56,346 nt of DNA, from assembly GCF_009601055.1 (NCBI RefSeq), contig NZ_WITI01000012.1, forward strand, positions 1 to 56,346, given 5' to 3'. This document shows, one piece after another, positions 44,176 through 52,095 of the stretch (positions within the stretch are counted from its first letter, which is position 1; the number at the start of each line of letters is the position of its first letter). The notes beneath the pieces were generated by a model. That model was not told the origin of the DNA. It did not search any database and worked only from the letters and a program-made list of their open reading frames with translations. Made by a program: the position numbers and the translations under genes. The stretch comes from Lactococcus sp. dk101. GTDB taxonomy: Bacteria > Bacillota > Bacilli > Lactobacillales > Streptococcaceae.

Positions 44176-45249
44176 ATGAAAATAGAAGCATTAAATCAAG
44201 AACAACACTCATTAGGACACATCCCAGTCCTTTTTGATGACTTAACTGCTGACGAACGGGCCTTTTTATTGCACCGCTTTTATCGTCAGGCAAGAAAAAC
44301 ATTGCTTAGTCCCAGTCGTTTGCTTGTCTTTTTTGATAGCTTTGAGTTGACGGATTGGGTCAATCGTTGGGGAAATCCTCAGGAAAAAGCCCGTTTGGCT
44401 GATATTTTGAAGGCCCAACACATCATTTTTAAAGGTCAAAATTTTGAATTTGATTTGACGACAGATCCGATTGTTTATACCATCATGAATGTAACGCCAG
44501 ATTCCTTTCACGATGGCGCACAAGAAAATTTGGAGCTTCATCACTTTTTGAAAAAAGCAGAAGCTCAACTTGAAGCGGGAAGCCATGTGCTTGAGCTTGG
44601 CGGTAAATCATCACGTCCAGGCTACGAGGACATCAGCCCAGAAGCAGAATGGAAACGACTAGAGCAACCGCTTAGAGCCTTGAAGCAAAGCTTTCCTGAG
44701 GCAGTCATCGCGATTGATACTGATGAAGCTGATGTTATGGAGCGGGTACTTGACGCAGGAGCGGACATCATCAATGACATCGATGGTTTTGACCGTCCCG
44801 AAAAATTAAGCCTGCTTTCCGCATACAAACCCGCAGTGGTCGTTATGAACAACGGCCGCCAACCGAATGTATATCGTGAAGATTTGGCAGAAGAACTGAC
44901 TCAATATTTTAGCTACAAAAAAGATGAACTTTTAGCACTTGGTCTTTCAAATGAAAACATTTGTACTGATCCAGGTGTCGGATTTTATAGCAAAGAACGT
45001 GGTTCTGACAGTTTAGAACGAGCGAAAACCACAGAAATTTTAGCTCGTTTGGGCATGCCAGTCATGATTGCCATTTCGCACAAGCGTTTCTTGAGTCAAG
45101 ATTTTGGTCTCTCAGAAGAAGAACGCATGATTGGAAACTTGATGCTAGAAGCTCAAATGATTGCGGATGGTGGTCGAGTCTTGCGCGTTCACGATGCCAG
45201 TGCCACCAAACGTATGATTGATGCCTACAAAACCTATAAGCGAGTTTAA
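44176..45249 (+). CDS. folP: dihydropteroate synthase with N-terminal extension
   Basis: It condenses hydroxymethyl-dihydropterin pyrophosphate with p-aminobenzoate; the target of sulfonamides. The 357 residues are about 80 longer than most DHPS; the extra part is the first 95 residues. The catalytic barrel begins with YTIMNVTPDSFHDG. It keeps Arg in SSRPG, the NDIDG loop, DPGVGF, SHKRFL and the RVHD end. Two motifs deviate: the usual DIGGEST is LELGGKS, and the Lys after DPGxGF is shifted. It is likely active, since it sits in a complete fol cluster, but the N-terminal part is unexplained. Confidence 0.9.
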   Translation: MKIEALNQEQHSLGHIPVLFDDLTADERAFLLHRFYRQARKTLLSPSRLLVFFDSFELTDWVNRWGNPQEKARLADILKAQHIIFKGQNFEFDLTTDPIVYTIMNVTPDSFHDGAQENLELHHFLKKAEAQLEAGSHVLELGGKSSRPGYEDISPEAEWKRLEQPLRALKQSFPEAVIAIDTDEADVMERVLDAGADIINDIDGFDRPEKLSLLSAYKPAVVVMNNGRQPNVYREDLAEELTQYFSYKKDELLALGLSNENICTDPGVGFYSKERGSDSLERAKTTEILARLGMPVMIAISHKRFLSQDFGLSEEERMIGNLMLEAQMIADGGRVLRVHDASATKRMIDAYKTYKRV

Positions 45250-45252
45250 AAA

Positions 45253-45753
45253 ATGAAAAATCAAGATTTAATTAAAGAGATGGAAGTCTTAGAAGGTACA
45301 ATCAATCAAGAAAAATACCTTCAGATCAATCAAATCTTATCCACTTTTCCTGCTCAGCTCCGAGGAAAAAGCAATCCCGACTTACAGTTGTCTGCAAGTG
45401 GACTTGTCAGCTCTGACAATCGCTTTTTCTTCATTGAGCATCCTTATCAGAAAGAGTGGCTTTTACCAGCAGGTCATGTCGAATTGGACGAACAACCGCT
45501 TGAAGCGGCATGTCGTGAATTTCATGAAGAAACTGGTTTTTTTGCGCATGGAAATCGACTGGTCGATGTCAATCTGATTGACATCCCTTTTAATGCGGTA
45601 AAAAATGAAAAAGCGCACCAGCATATCGATTTTCGTTACTTACTTGATTTGGACAGAAAAGCTCCAAGTACAGCTGAATTGCCATATCAATTATTGACGG
45701 TTGAAGATGCGCCAGATGAATTTAAAGACTATTTTGTATTATTATTAGACTAA
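45253..45753 (+). CDS. folQ: Nudix hydrolase, probable dihydroneopterin triphosphate pyrophosphohydrolase
   Basis: A 166-residue Nudix protein with the box [23 protein letters not shown] in parts (Gly74, then REFHEETG with the metal glutamates). In L. lactis the gene at this place, ylgG, was shown to remove pyrophosphate from dihydroneopterin triphosphate. It starts 3 bases after folP, which supports the same role. The ribosome site is weak because it overlaps the folP end. Confidence 0.85.
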   Translation: MKNQDLIKEMEVLEGTINQEKYLQINQILSTFPAQLRGKSNPDLQLSASGLVSSDNRFFFIEHPYQKEWLLPAGHVELDEQPLEAACREFHEETGFFAHGNRLVDVNLIDIPFNAVKNEKAHQHIDFRYLLDLDRKAPSTAELPYQLLTVEDAPDEFKDYFVLLLD

Positions 45754-45791
45754 CCTTAAATAAGTTAGTGCAGTATAGAAGAAGGAAAAAA

Positions 45792-47093
45792 ATGACTGTT
45801 GTAACCAGTGAAGAAGCACTCGAATGGGTTCATTCCCGTTTAAAATTTAATATTCGCCCCGGACTTTCGCGGGTCAATGCGCTTCTTGATTTACTAGGAC
45901 GTCCAGAAAAAGAATTGGCCATGATTCATGTGGCAGGAACTAATGGAAAAGGCTCTACTGTCGCATTTGTTCGGTCTATTTTCATGTCGGCTGGACTGAA
46001 AAAAGTGGCGAGTTTCACGAGCCCATTTATCGAAAGTTTTGGCGAACGCATGGCCATCAATGGCAAGCCAATGCCTGATGAAAAGCTGATTTTTTATGTC
46101 AATTTAATAAAACCATTGGTCGATCAAATCGACGCTAATCCAGAATTGACCGGCATAACAGAATTTGAAATCATCACTGCAATGGGCTTTAAATATTTTG
46201 CGGATGAGCAGGTTGATTTGGCAGTCATCGAAGTGGGCTTGGGCGGTTTATTGGACTCCACCAATGTCATTCTTCCAAAGGTCTGCGGCATTACGACCAT
46301 TGGACTTGACCATATTGACATCTTAGGTAAAACTTTGGCTGAGATTGCGGCTCAAAAAGCTGGCATTATCAAAGACGGCGTTCCTGTCGTGGTTGGAAAT
46401 GTAGGCCCGGAGGCAATGGCTGTCATTGCTGACACCGCCACAAAACATCAGGCAAAACAGTATACTTTCGGTAGCCAGTATCAGATTGAACTTTTGGAAA
46501 ATGAACGTTTTAACTTTAAAAACGCTGAACATTCGTTTGATCATTTGGAAAAATCACTTCGTGGTCTTCATCAGATTGAAAACGCAGCGACAGCTATTGA
46601 GCTCGCACTTGTTTATGCCGAGCAAATTGGCTTTGAACTGACCGAAGCAGCTATCCGAAAGGGATTGCGGTCAACCAGCTGGCCAGCACGAATGGAAGAA
46701 CTAGCGACAGCACCTTTGACTTTGCTTGATGGGGCGCATAACGTCCATGCCATGAAACGCTTGCTTGAAAATATTTCGTCAGAGCTGACAGGAAAAAAAC
46801 TGACCATTTTATTTTCTGCAATCACGACGAAAGACATCGAGCAGATGCTTGAAATGCTCCATTCAGTACCTGATGCTCACGTTATTTTGACTACTTTTGA
46901 TCATCCAAAAGCGCTTGATTTAGCTGATTTTGCGGCTTGGGACGAAAAAGGACTGGAACGTGCGACAGATTGGAAGCAAAAAATCAGGGAAGTGAGAAAG
47001 TCATTAAAAGCAGATGAGGTCTTTCTCATCACAGGATCCCTTTATTTTTCATCACAAGTCAGAGAATTTTTTGTTGAAAATTTTGAAAAATAG
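45792..47093 (+). CDS. folC: folylpolyglutamate / dihydrofolate synthase
   Basis: It adds glutamate to dihydropteroate and to folates. The 433 residues hold the P-loop HVAGTNGKGST, the HIDILG segment and the Mur-ligase-like central and C-terminal domains (LLDGAHN, then TTFDHPKALDL). ATG 45792 follows AAGAAGGAAA. It is the last gene of the folate cluster. No terminator lies between it and the next promoter, which begins inside the folC end. Confidence 0.93.
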   Translation: MTVVTSEEALEWVHSRLKFNIRPGLSRVNALLDLLGRPEKELAMIHVAGTNGKGSTVAFVRSIFMSAGLKKVASFTSPFIESFGERMAINGKPMPDEKLIFYVNLIKPLVDQIDANPELTGITEFEIITAMGFKYFADEQVDLAVIEVGLGGLLDSTNVILPKVCGITTIGLDHIDILGKTLAEIAAQKAGIIKDGVPVVVGNVGPEAMAVIADTATKHQAKQYTFGSQYQIELLENERFNFKNAEHSFDHLEKSLRGLHQIENAATAIELALVYAEQIGFELTEAAIRKGLRSTSWPARMEELATAPLTLLDGAHNVHAMKRLLENISSELTGKKLTILFSAITTKDIEQMLEMLHSVPDAHVILTTFDHPKALDLADFAAWDEKGLERATDWKQKIREVRKSLKADEVFLITGSLYFSSQVREFFVENFEK

Positions 47094-47101
47094 GGTATAA
47101 T
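47074..47101 (+). promoter_or_regulatory. promoter of the deoxynucleoside kinase gene
   Basis: TTGAAA (47074-47079, in folC), a 16-base spacer and TATAAT (47096-47101). Confidence 0.7.
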
Positions 47102-47108
47102 TAAGAAG

Positions 47109-47188
47109 TTGTGGCTTTTTTTGGTCACAATAAAATATGGTTTTATTACGAATTTATTAGCGTAGGGATTGACTTTTTATGAGTCAAT
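47109..47188 (+). other. deoxynucleoside kinase 5' leader: three tandem hairpins
   Basis: TTGTG/CACAA (47109-47130), AATAAAA/TTTTATT (47129-47147, sharing two bases with the first) and ATTGACT/AGTCAAT (47168-47188). The third ends just before the ribosome site GAGGAGG. They resemble the tpiA leader in layout and not in sequence. Confidence 0.6.
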
Positions 47189-47209
47189 TTAGAGGAGGAA
47201 AATACAATT

Positions 47210-47848
47210 TTGATCGTATTAGCAGGTACTATAGGTGCAGGAAAGTCAAGTCTAGCAAAGGCTTTGGGCGAACATTTAGGAACAGAAGTTTTTTATGAAG
47301 CGGTGGACAATAACCCCGTTCTTGACCTTTATTATGAAGACCCGAAAAAATATGCTTTCTTGCTTCAGATTTACTTTTTAAATAAACGGTTTGAATCTAT
47401 CAAAATGGCTTACCGTCAAGACAATAACGTGCTTGACCGCTCTATTTTTGAAGATGAATTGTTTTTGACATTGAACTATAAAAACGGCAATGTCACAAAA
47501 ACAGAACTTGACATTTATAAAGATTTGCTGGCAAACATGCTCGAAGAACTCGAAGGCATGCCTAAAAAACGCCCTGATTTGCTTGTTTATATCGATGTTT
47601 CATTTGATACCATGCTTTCACGCATTGCACAACGTGGTCGCTCCTTTGAACAAATCGAAAGCCAACCTGGCCTCAAAGAATACTACAACCAAGTTCACGG
47701 CGAATACCCTGAATGGTACGAAAAATACGACGTCTCTCCTAAATTACGCATCGACGGCGACCATATTGACTTTGTCAACAATCCAGCAGATTTAGACAAA
47801 GTACTTCAACAAATCGATAACCAACTCAAAACATTAGATTTGCTTTAA
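47210..47848 (+). CDS. deoxynucleoside kinase (deoxyadenosine/deoxyguanosine kinase type)
   Basis: A 212-residue kinase of the dGK/dAK/dCK family that salvages deoxynucleosides. The P-loop is GTIGAGKSSL. The ERS-type motif is VLDRSIFEDE, and the LID contains RIAQRGRSFEQ. TTG start at 47210 behind GAGGAGG. Lactic acid bacteria often have two such kinases in tandem; here only one gene is present. Specificity cannot be told from the sequence. Confidence 0.9.
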   Translation: MIVLAGTIGAGKSSLAKALGEHLGTEVFYEAVDNNPVLDLYYEDPKKYAFLLQIYFLNKRFESIKMAYRQDNNVLDRSIFEDELFLTLNYKNGNVTKTELDIYKDLLANMLEELEGMPKKRPDLLVYIDVSFDTMLSRIAQRGRSFEQIESQPGLKEYYNQVHGEYPEWYEKYDVSPKLRIDGDHIDFVNNPADLDKVLQQIDNQLKTLDLL

Positions 47849-47854
47849 AAAGAC

Positions 47855-47882
47855 AACCTGTCAGTTCTGACGGGTTTTTTAT
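47855..47882 (+). terminator. terminator of the kinase gene, built on a GTCAGTTCTGAC palindrome
   Basis: AACCTGTCA, loop GTTC, TGACGGGTTTTTT with one T-G mismatch. Confidence 0.85.
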
Positions 47883-47926
47883 TCCCCAAAAAACGATAAA
47901 TAATGTAATTTATAGATGATTTAAAG

Positions 47927-47980
47927 TTGAAAAACTGTAATAAAAAGAGTATAATTGGCTTATCCAAAGCTTATCCAAAG
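47927..47980 (+). promoter_or_regulatory. promoter and 11-base tandem repeat before the first secreted-protein gene
   Basis: TTGAAA (47927-47932), a 17-base spacer and TATAAT (47950-47955). CTTATCCAAAG follows twice without a gap (47959-47969, 47970-47980) and then CTTAATC begins a third. The 11-base period puts two copies on one face of the helix, like an operator in the initially transcribed region. Confidence 0.6.
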
Positions 47981-48027
47981 CTTAATCGGTACCCTTGGGA
48001 AATATTTTGATTCTTGGGAGAATCTTT

Positions 48028-49419
48028 ATGAAACGTACAACCTTATTTCTAGCCTCTGCGACTGTTCTTGCAGCAACTGCATTAGTTGGAGGTCATGCTT
48101 ATGCTGATACTTTCCACCAGTTGCCTTCAGATTGGTCAAATGGAAGAAGTGTCGTAGGCTCTTATGTTACTCCTGGTGGTTTTACAATGACGCAATATTC
48201 TACACTTCCAACGGATAGCTCTTTGCCAATTTACGATTATTCTCAGCCAAATGCAAAAGGTTTGACGACTAAGCCTGTTTATTCCGTTGCTAAAGGAAAC
48301 GACCATTATTTAACAACAGATAAAAATTATGCCGATACATTAGTTGCATCTCGTGGATACAATTCTGAAAAGATTGCATTCTATACTGGTGAAGCTGCGG
48401 GATTAGCAGATACACAAGTTGATAGCTGGTATAATGCTAATAAAGCAATGCACTTTTATTATTTAGATACTACAGGTCAACAATGGTTTGTTGATAATGC
48501 TAAAACAACACAATTAAAGTCGCTTGGATATAAAGTTGTGACTCCAATGCTATTTAATGTTAATAAATCAATAAATAGCACTGATCCTACAGATTCAGTT
48601 CCAGTATATGTGTCATTTAATTCAAGTGGCAATCACTATTATTCAGTAAACTCAGCATTACCAGCTGGTTACGGAAACCAAAGCATTGCTTGGTATGGCT
48701 TTGGTGGTCCGAACGTTGGTCAGTTGATTAGTAATGGAACTTCAAGTTCATCTTCAAGCACAACATCTACAACCACACCTACTACTACAACAACGCCAAC
48801 AATGGGTTCAGCTGATATTTCAAACATTTCTGCACCTACAGCCATTCAAACAAACATGACAATATCAGGTTCAGGTCAAGGTTTCCATGCCAAAGTAAGC
48901 TTTAATACAGCAACGGCAGCCGTTTCATTTGGTATTCAATACGATGCACACGGTGCTGCACCTTATACAGGAAAACCTTCATTTTTGATTGAAAACATTT
49001 CGTCAGCAGCCACAGAAGCTGGTAATACATATACACATACAGGAGCTGCTCAAACAGGGACAAGCTATAAAGTTCTGTTGACTGTAACAAGTAACGGAAC
49101 AGTAACAGCATATGTCAATGGTACTAAAGTGGGTCAAGTAACTAATGCAGGTCTTGCCAATACAACTGTTTATGCACGCGTTCAAGCTGTCGGCGATGTC
49201 AATGGCGATGTTTTCAATGCCACATTTGCCAATACACAAGTCAAAGAAAATGGCAGCATTCAAAATGCACAAACCAGTGCTATTTATCCCAATGGTGGAA
49301 CAACAAATACATCTGTAGGTCAAGCAACTCCAACCATCACAATCGGTGGTAAAGTTGCTGGATTCTCTGGAAACTGGTCAACAGCAACCCCTTACGGTGA
49401 TACTGTACAATTTCAATAA
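48028..49419 (+). CDS. secreted protein: DUF5648-like repeats, Ser/Thr linker, lectin-like C-terminal domain
   Basis: A 463-residue exported protein. The signal peptide ends ALVGGHAYA before Asp. Residues about 85-235 contain repeats of the DUF5648 type: PVYSVAKGNDHYLTT, a Trp-Tyr strand, and later PVYVSFNSSGNHYYSV ending IAWYGFGGP. A linker of serine and threonine (about 240-265) leads to a beta-rich C-terminal domain with a VSFGIQYDAHGAAPYTGKP strand region, similar to a concanavalin-like fold, ending GFSGNWSTATPYGDTVQFQ. No anchor motif LPxTG is seen. It is A/T-rich relative to the neighbours and paralogous to the next gene. Function unknown; adhesion or glycan binding is possible. Confidence 0.75.
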   Translation: MKRTTLFLASATVLAATALVGGHAYADTFHQLPSDWSNGRSVVGSYVTPGGFTMTQYSTLPTDSSLPIYDYSQPNAKGLTTKPVYSVAKGNDHYLTTDKNYADTLVASRGYNSEKIAFYTGEAAGLADTQVDSWYNANKAMHFYYLDTTGQQWFVDNAKTTQLKSLGYKVVTPMLFNVNKSINSTDPTDSVPVYVSFNSSGNHYYSVNSALPAGYGNQSIAWYGFGGPNVGQLISNGTSSSSSSTTSTTTPTTTTTPTMGSADISNISAPTAIQTNMTISGSGQGFHAKVSFNTATAAVSFGIQYDAHGAAPYTGKPSFLIENISSAATEAGNTYTHTGAAQTGTSYKVLLTVTSNGTVTAYVNGTKVGQVTNAGLANTTVYARVQAVGDVNGDVFNATFANTQVKENGSIQNAQTSAIYPNGGTTNTSVGQATPTITIGGKVAGFSGNWSTATPYGDTVQFQ

Positions 49420-49435
49420 TTAAACAAAAAAATCC

Positions 49436-49475
49436 AATAAAGAAATGTCGAGCAATCTACCTTTCTTTATTTTTT
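49436..49475 (+). terminator. terminator between the two secreted-protein genes
   Basis: AATAAAGAAA pairs with TTTCTTTATT over a 16-base loop, then more T. Confidence 0.7.
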
Positions 49476-49488
49476 AAGAGGAGGAGAA

Positions 49489-50679
49489 ATGCTTAAAAAG
49501 TCGCTCATCTGTTTGTCAGCGTTGACAGGTCTTGCTTTCATGTCAAGTCCCATGCTTGTCCACGCTGATACACCTGAAAATACAGTTCCTGTTTATTGCC
49601 TAGCCAGAGGAAACGACCACTATTTGACTACTGTTTATGATACAGCACGAAATCTAGTCGCCAATCAGGGTTACAGCAATATGCAAATCATCGCCTATGC
49701 ACCAACGACAGGACTGCAAGTCCATAACTGGTATAATTCTGCTCAAGCCATTCACATGTACACCACAGACAATGCGGATACTGAACGCGCACGCTTGACT
49801 GCTTTAGGATATACCGAGTTTAATACATCCAATCTCTATTCTGCCGCAGCAACTGACAACGGTGCAACGCCAGTCTATCGTTCATTCAATGGCGTAGCCA
49901 ATCATTATTATTCGCTTGAAACGGCGATGCCTGCGGGTTATATGTCACAGACGATTGGCTGGTATGCTTACTATGGACCAAAACTCAATTCAAGTGGAAT
50001 AAAAACTGTCACCGCTGATACGGGTGAAACCGTTGATTTGACCACCTTAGGACAACCCACAACGACACTCTCAGCCAATGTTTCACTTGCTGGAACAGGG
50101 ACAGGCTATGAGTCGAAGATTGAGCTTTGGGACAACAGCCATATCGGCAACGAAGTATCATTGGCGCTGCAAAAGGACGACCACGCAACAGGTGGGCTGA
50201 ATTACAGTGGCAAAGTTGCCATTTTGACTGAAAATGTAGGCACAGACCATCACATTTATACGGATTGGGCGATTGCGAGTCAAGGTTTGACCGCAACAAA
50301 TGTCCCACTGACCATTTCTTATTATGCAAATTCGGGCGTCTTGGTTTATTATGCCTACGGTGAGCCGATTGGAGCCTCAACCAATCAGACCTTTACCGCC
50401 CCTTACTTGTATGGTGCCGAGGTCAATGTTGAACACAACGGCGATACGGTTTCGGCCAGTGTCAACGACATCAACGTTCCCACAGGAAATGTCAACATTC
50501 TCTCAGGTTATCATTATGCATCACCTGCCATGCCTGGTACACCATTGGTGCTCGGCGATTTGACAGACACAGGCAATTTTAATGTGTCTTGGAATAACAT
50601 CGTAGGCACAGGAATGACAGGAGATTGGGACAGCAATATCCCTCTGCCCTCTAATACCGTTTATTTTGTCAGCAATTAA
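49489..50679 (+). CDS. secreted protein, paralogue of the upstream gene
   Basis: A 396-residue exported protein with signal peptide ending PMLVHA before Asp. It lacks the N-terminal 50 residues and the Ser/Thr linker of its neighbour but keeps the two parts: PVYCLARGNDHYLTT and NHYYSLETAMPAGY...IGWYAYYGP, then a lectin-like domain with VSLALQKDDHAT, a YSGKVAILTENVG strand and the ending GMTGDWDSNIPLPSNTVYFVSN. The ribosome site GAGGAGG is strong. There is a terminator before and after it; any promoter would have to lie in the short gap, so it may depend on read-through. Confidence 0.75.
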   Translation: MLKKSLICLSALTGLAFMSSPMLVHADTPENTVPVYCLARGNDHYLTTVYDTARNLVANQGYSNMQIIAYAPTTGLQVHNWYNSAQAIHMYTTDNADTERARLTALGYTEFNTSNLYSAAATDNGATPVYRSFNGVANHYYSLETAMPAGYMSQTIGWYAYYGPKLNSSGIKTVTADTGETVDLTTLGQPTTTLSANVSLAGTGTGYESKIELWDNSHIGNEVSLALQKDDHATGGLNYSGKVAILTENVGTDHHIYTDWAIASQGLTATNVPLTISYYANSGVLVYYAYGEPIGASTNQTFTAPYLYGAEVNVEHNGDTVSASVNDINVPTGNVNILSGYHYASPAMPGTPLVLGDLTDTGNFNVSWNNIVGTGMTGDWDSNIPLPSNTVYFVSN

Positions 50680-50684
50680 CAATC

Positions 50685-50709
50685 AAGCACATCATTTGGT
50701 GTGCTTTTT
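50685..50709 (+). terminator. terminator of the second secreted-protein gene
   Basis: AAGCACA, 8-base loop, TGTGCTT, TTTG. Confidence 0.8.
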
Positions 50710-50754
50710 GTCATTGGAATTGATGAAGTCCAATTCACTTCTGGGCTAAAAAAA

Positions 50755-50763
50755 TGTTATAAT
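50755..50763 (+). promoter_or_regulatory. promoter of murB (extended -10)
   Basis: TGTTATAAT at 50755-50763. A hairpin ATTGGA/TCCAAT (50714-50732) lies upstream. Confidence 0.6.
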
Positions 50764-50798
50764 GAATACATCAATCAATCTTTTGATGAAGGAAAAAT

Positions 50799-51701
50799 AT
50801 GTTAGACAAAAAAAGTTTTGAAAAAATTGTAGATTTAGAAGTTTTATTTGATGAGCAACTTTCACATTATACATTTACCAAAGTCGGAGGTGCCGCAGAT
50901 ATTCTTGCCTTTCCGCACACCACGTCAGCGCTGACAGAAGTGCTTGACGTGGCAAGAAAGGAAAGTATTCCGGTCACCGTTCTTGGCAATGCCTCAAATT
51001 TGATTGTTCGAGATGGTGGAATTCGTGGCCTTGTCGTCTTACTTGAAAAAATGAACGCCATCAGAATTGCAGGCTATACCATTGAAGCGCAAGCCGGCGC
51101 GCCATTGATTGAGGTGTCAAATATCGCTCAAGCGCATGCACTGACTGGCTTTGAATTTGCCTGTGGTATTCCAGGTTCTGTCGGTGGTGCTGTTTTCATG
51201 AATGCAGGTGCATACGGCGGCGAAATCTCACAAGTGATTGCCAGCTGTAAAGTCATTGACCAAGCGGGTAATCTGTCAGTACTGACAAGAGACCAACTGG
51301 TTTTTGGTTACCGCAAATCAAGCATTCGTGACAATCAACTCATCGTTGTATCAGCCAAATTCGAATTGACCAGTGGCGATCCACGTCAAATCAAAAATGA
51401 AATGCTGAAGCTCAATAATCTGCGTGCCAGCAAGCAACCGCTCGAGTATCCAAGTTGTGGTTCTGTCTTTAAGCGACCTGCTGGACATTTTGCAGGCCAA
51501 CTGATCCAAGAAGCAGGTGCTCAAGGACATCGCATTGGTGGCGTTGAAGTTTCGCAAAAACACGCCGGTTTTATGGTCAATGTCAATCATGGATCAGCAA
51601 AAGACTATGAAGCATTGATTGCCTATGTCATCGAAGCAGTAGAAGCAAGCTCAGGCATTACGCTTGAGCCAGAAGTACGCGTGATTGGAGAAGCAGAATA
51701 A
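50799..51701 (+). CDS. murB: UDP-N-acetylenolpyruvoylglucosamine reductase
   Basis: It reduces the enolpyruvyl group to form UDP-MurNAc in peptidoglycan synthesis; FAD enzyme. The 300 residues show the FAD part [12 protein letters not shown] and [23 protein letters not shown], the catalytic serine in [11 protein letters not shown], and the Glu near the end ([10 protein letters not shown]). This is the type II form without the Tyr loop. Two iterated palindromes lie inside (50924, 51275). In streptococci murB is joined directly to potABCD; here a 390-base insert separates them. Confidence 0.94.
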   Translation: MLDKKSFEKIVDLEVLFDEQLSHYTFTKVGGAADILAFPHTTSALTEVLDVARKESIPVTVLGNASNLIVRDGGIRGLVVLLEKMNAIRIAGYTIEAQAGAPLIEVSNIAQAHALTGFEFACGIPGSVGGAVFMNAGAYGGEISQVIASCKVIDQAGNLSVLTRDQLVFGYRKSSIRDNQLIVVSAKFELTSGDPRQIKNEMLKLNNLRASKQPLEYPSCGSVFKRPAGHFAGQLIQEAGAQGHRIGGVEVSQKHAGFMVNVNHGSAKDYEALIAYVIEAVEASSGITLEPEVRVIGEAE

Positions 51702-51730
51702 GTCTGTTTTTCTACGAAAATGAAATGGAC

Positions 51731-51759
51731 TTGATTTTTATTTTCATTTAAGTTATAAT
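51731..51759 (+). promoter_or_regulatory. promoter of the pot leader RNA
   Basis: TTGATT (51731-51736), a 17-base spacer and TATAAT (51754-51759). Transcription would start near 51766. Confidence 0.75.
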
Positions 51760-51765
51760 AGTTTT

Positions 51766-52055
51766 ATTCTGTGTTTTAGCAGAAGATTTGACCGCTCTAT
51801 GAGCTAAGGCCAGACGGACAGCCGGGTCAAAAGCCGAATTGGCGACTTTCGTTGCCTTATTGATTAGTTGATCATTCAACTATGAGAAGTATTTAACTTC
51901 TCACCCAAGAAAACACGCTTGCGCGCATCAATAAGAGTATTAAAAGTTCTTCTGCACTCATGACATGAATCGGAACTCAAACTCATCTGCTTTTTTAAGC
52001 GGGGAAAAATACGATATTGAATGTAACCAGGTGTTTGACATCTGGTTTTTTATTG
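51766..52055 (+). ncRNA. structured leader or independent RNA, about 290 nt, between murB and potA
   Basis: It has its own promoter and ends in a terminator (AACCAG/CTGGTT and TGT/ACA, 52025-52055). Stems visible by eye: closing AGCAGA (51778-51783) with TCTGCT (51986-51991); TTGACC (51788-51793) with GGTCAA (51825-51830), which encloses GCTC/GAGC and GGC/GCC as a three-way junction; GGCGAC/GTTGCC (51841-51856); TAGTTGA/TCAACTA (51865-51882); GAGAAGT/ACTTCTC (51884-51902). No open frame of note. I recognise no known class: tmRNA, RNase P, SRP, T-box and 6S hallmarks are absent. It may control the polyamine operon by attenuation. Confidence 0.65.
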
Positions 52056-52095
52056 TTTTCTTGATCATTTTACATAGAAAAGGACGATTTGATTA

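Noticed and set aside
47959-47980. A CRISPR or VNTR array
   Set aside because: Only two 11-base units without spacers; no cas gene is present.
51766-52055. tmRNA, RNase P RNA, SRP RNA or a T-box for this transcript
   Set aside because: No CCA-type end with a T-loop, no GAGGAAAGTCC region, no GGAAGGAAGCA-type core and no TGGNACCGCG antiterminator box was found.
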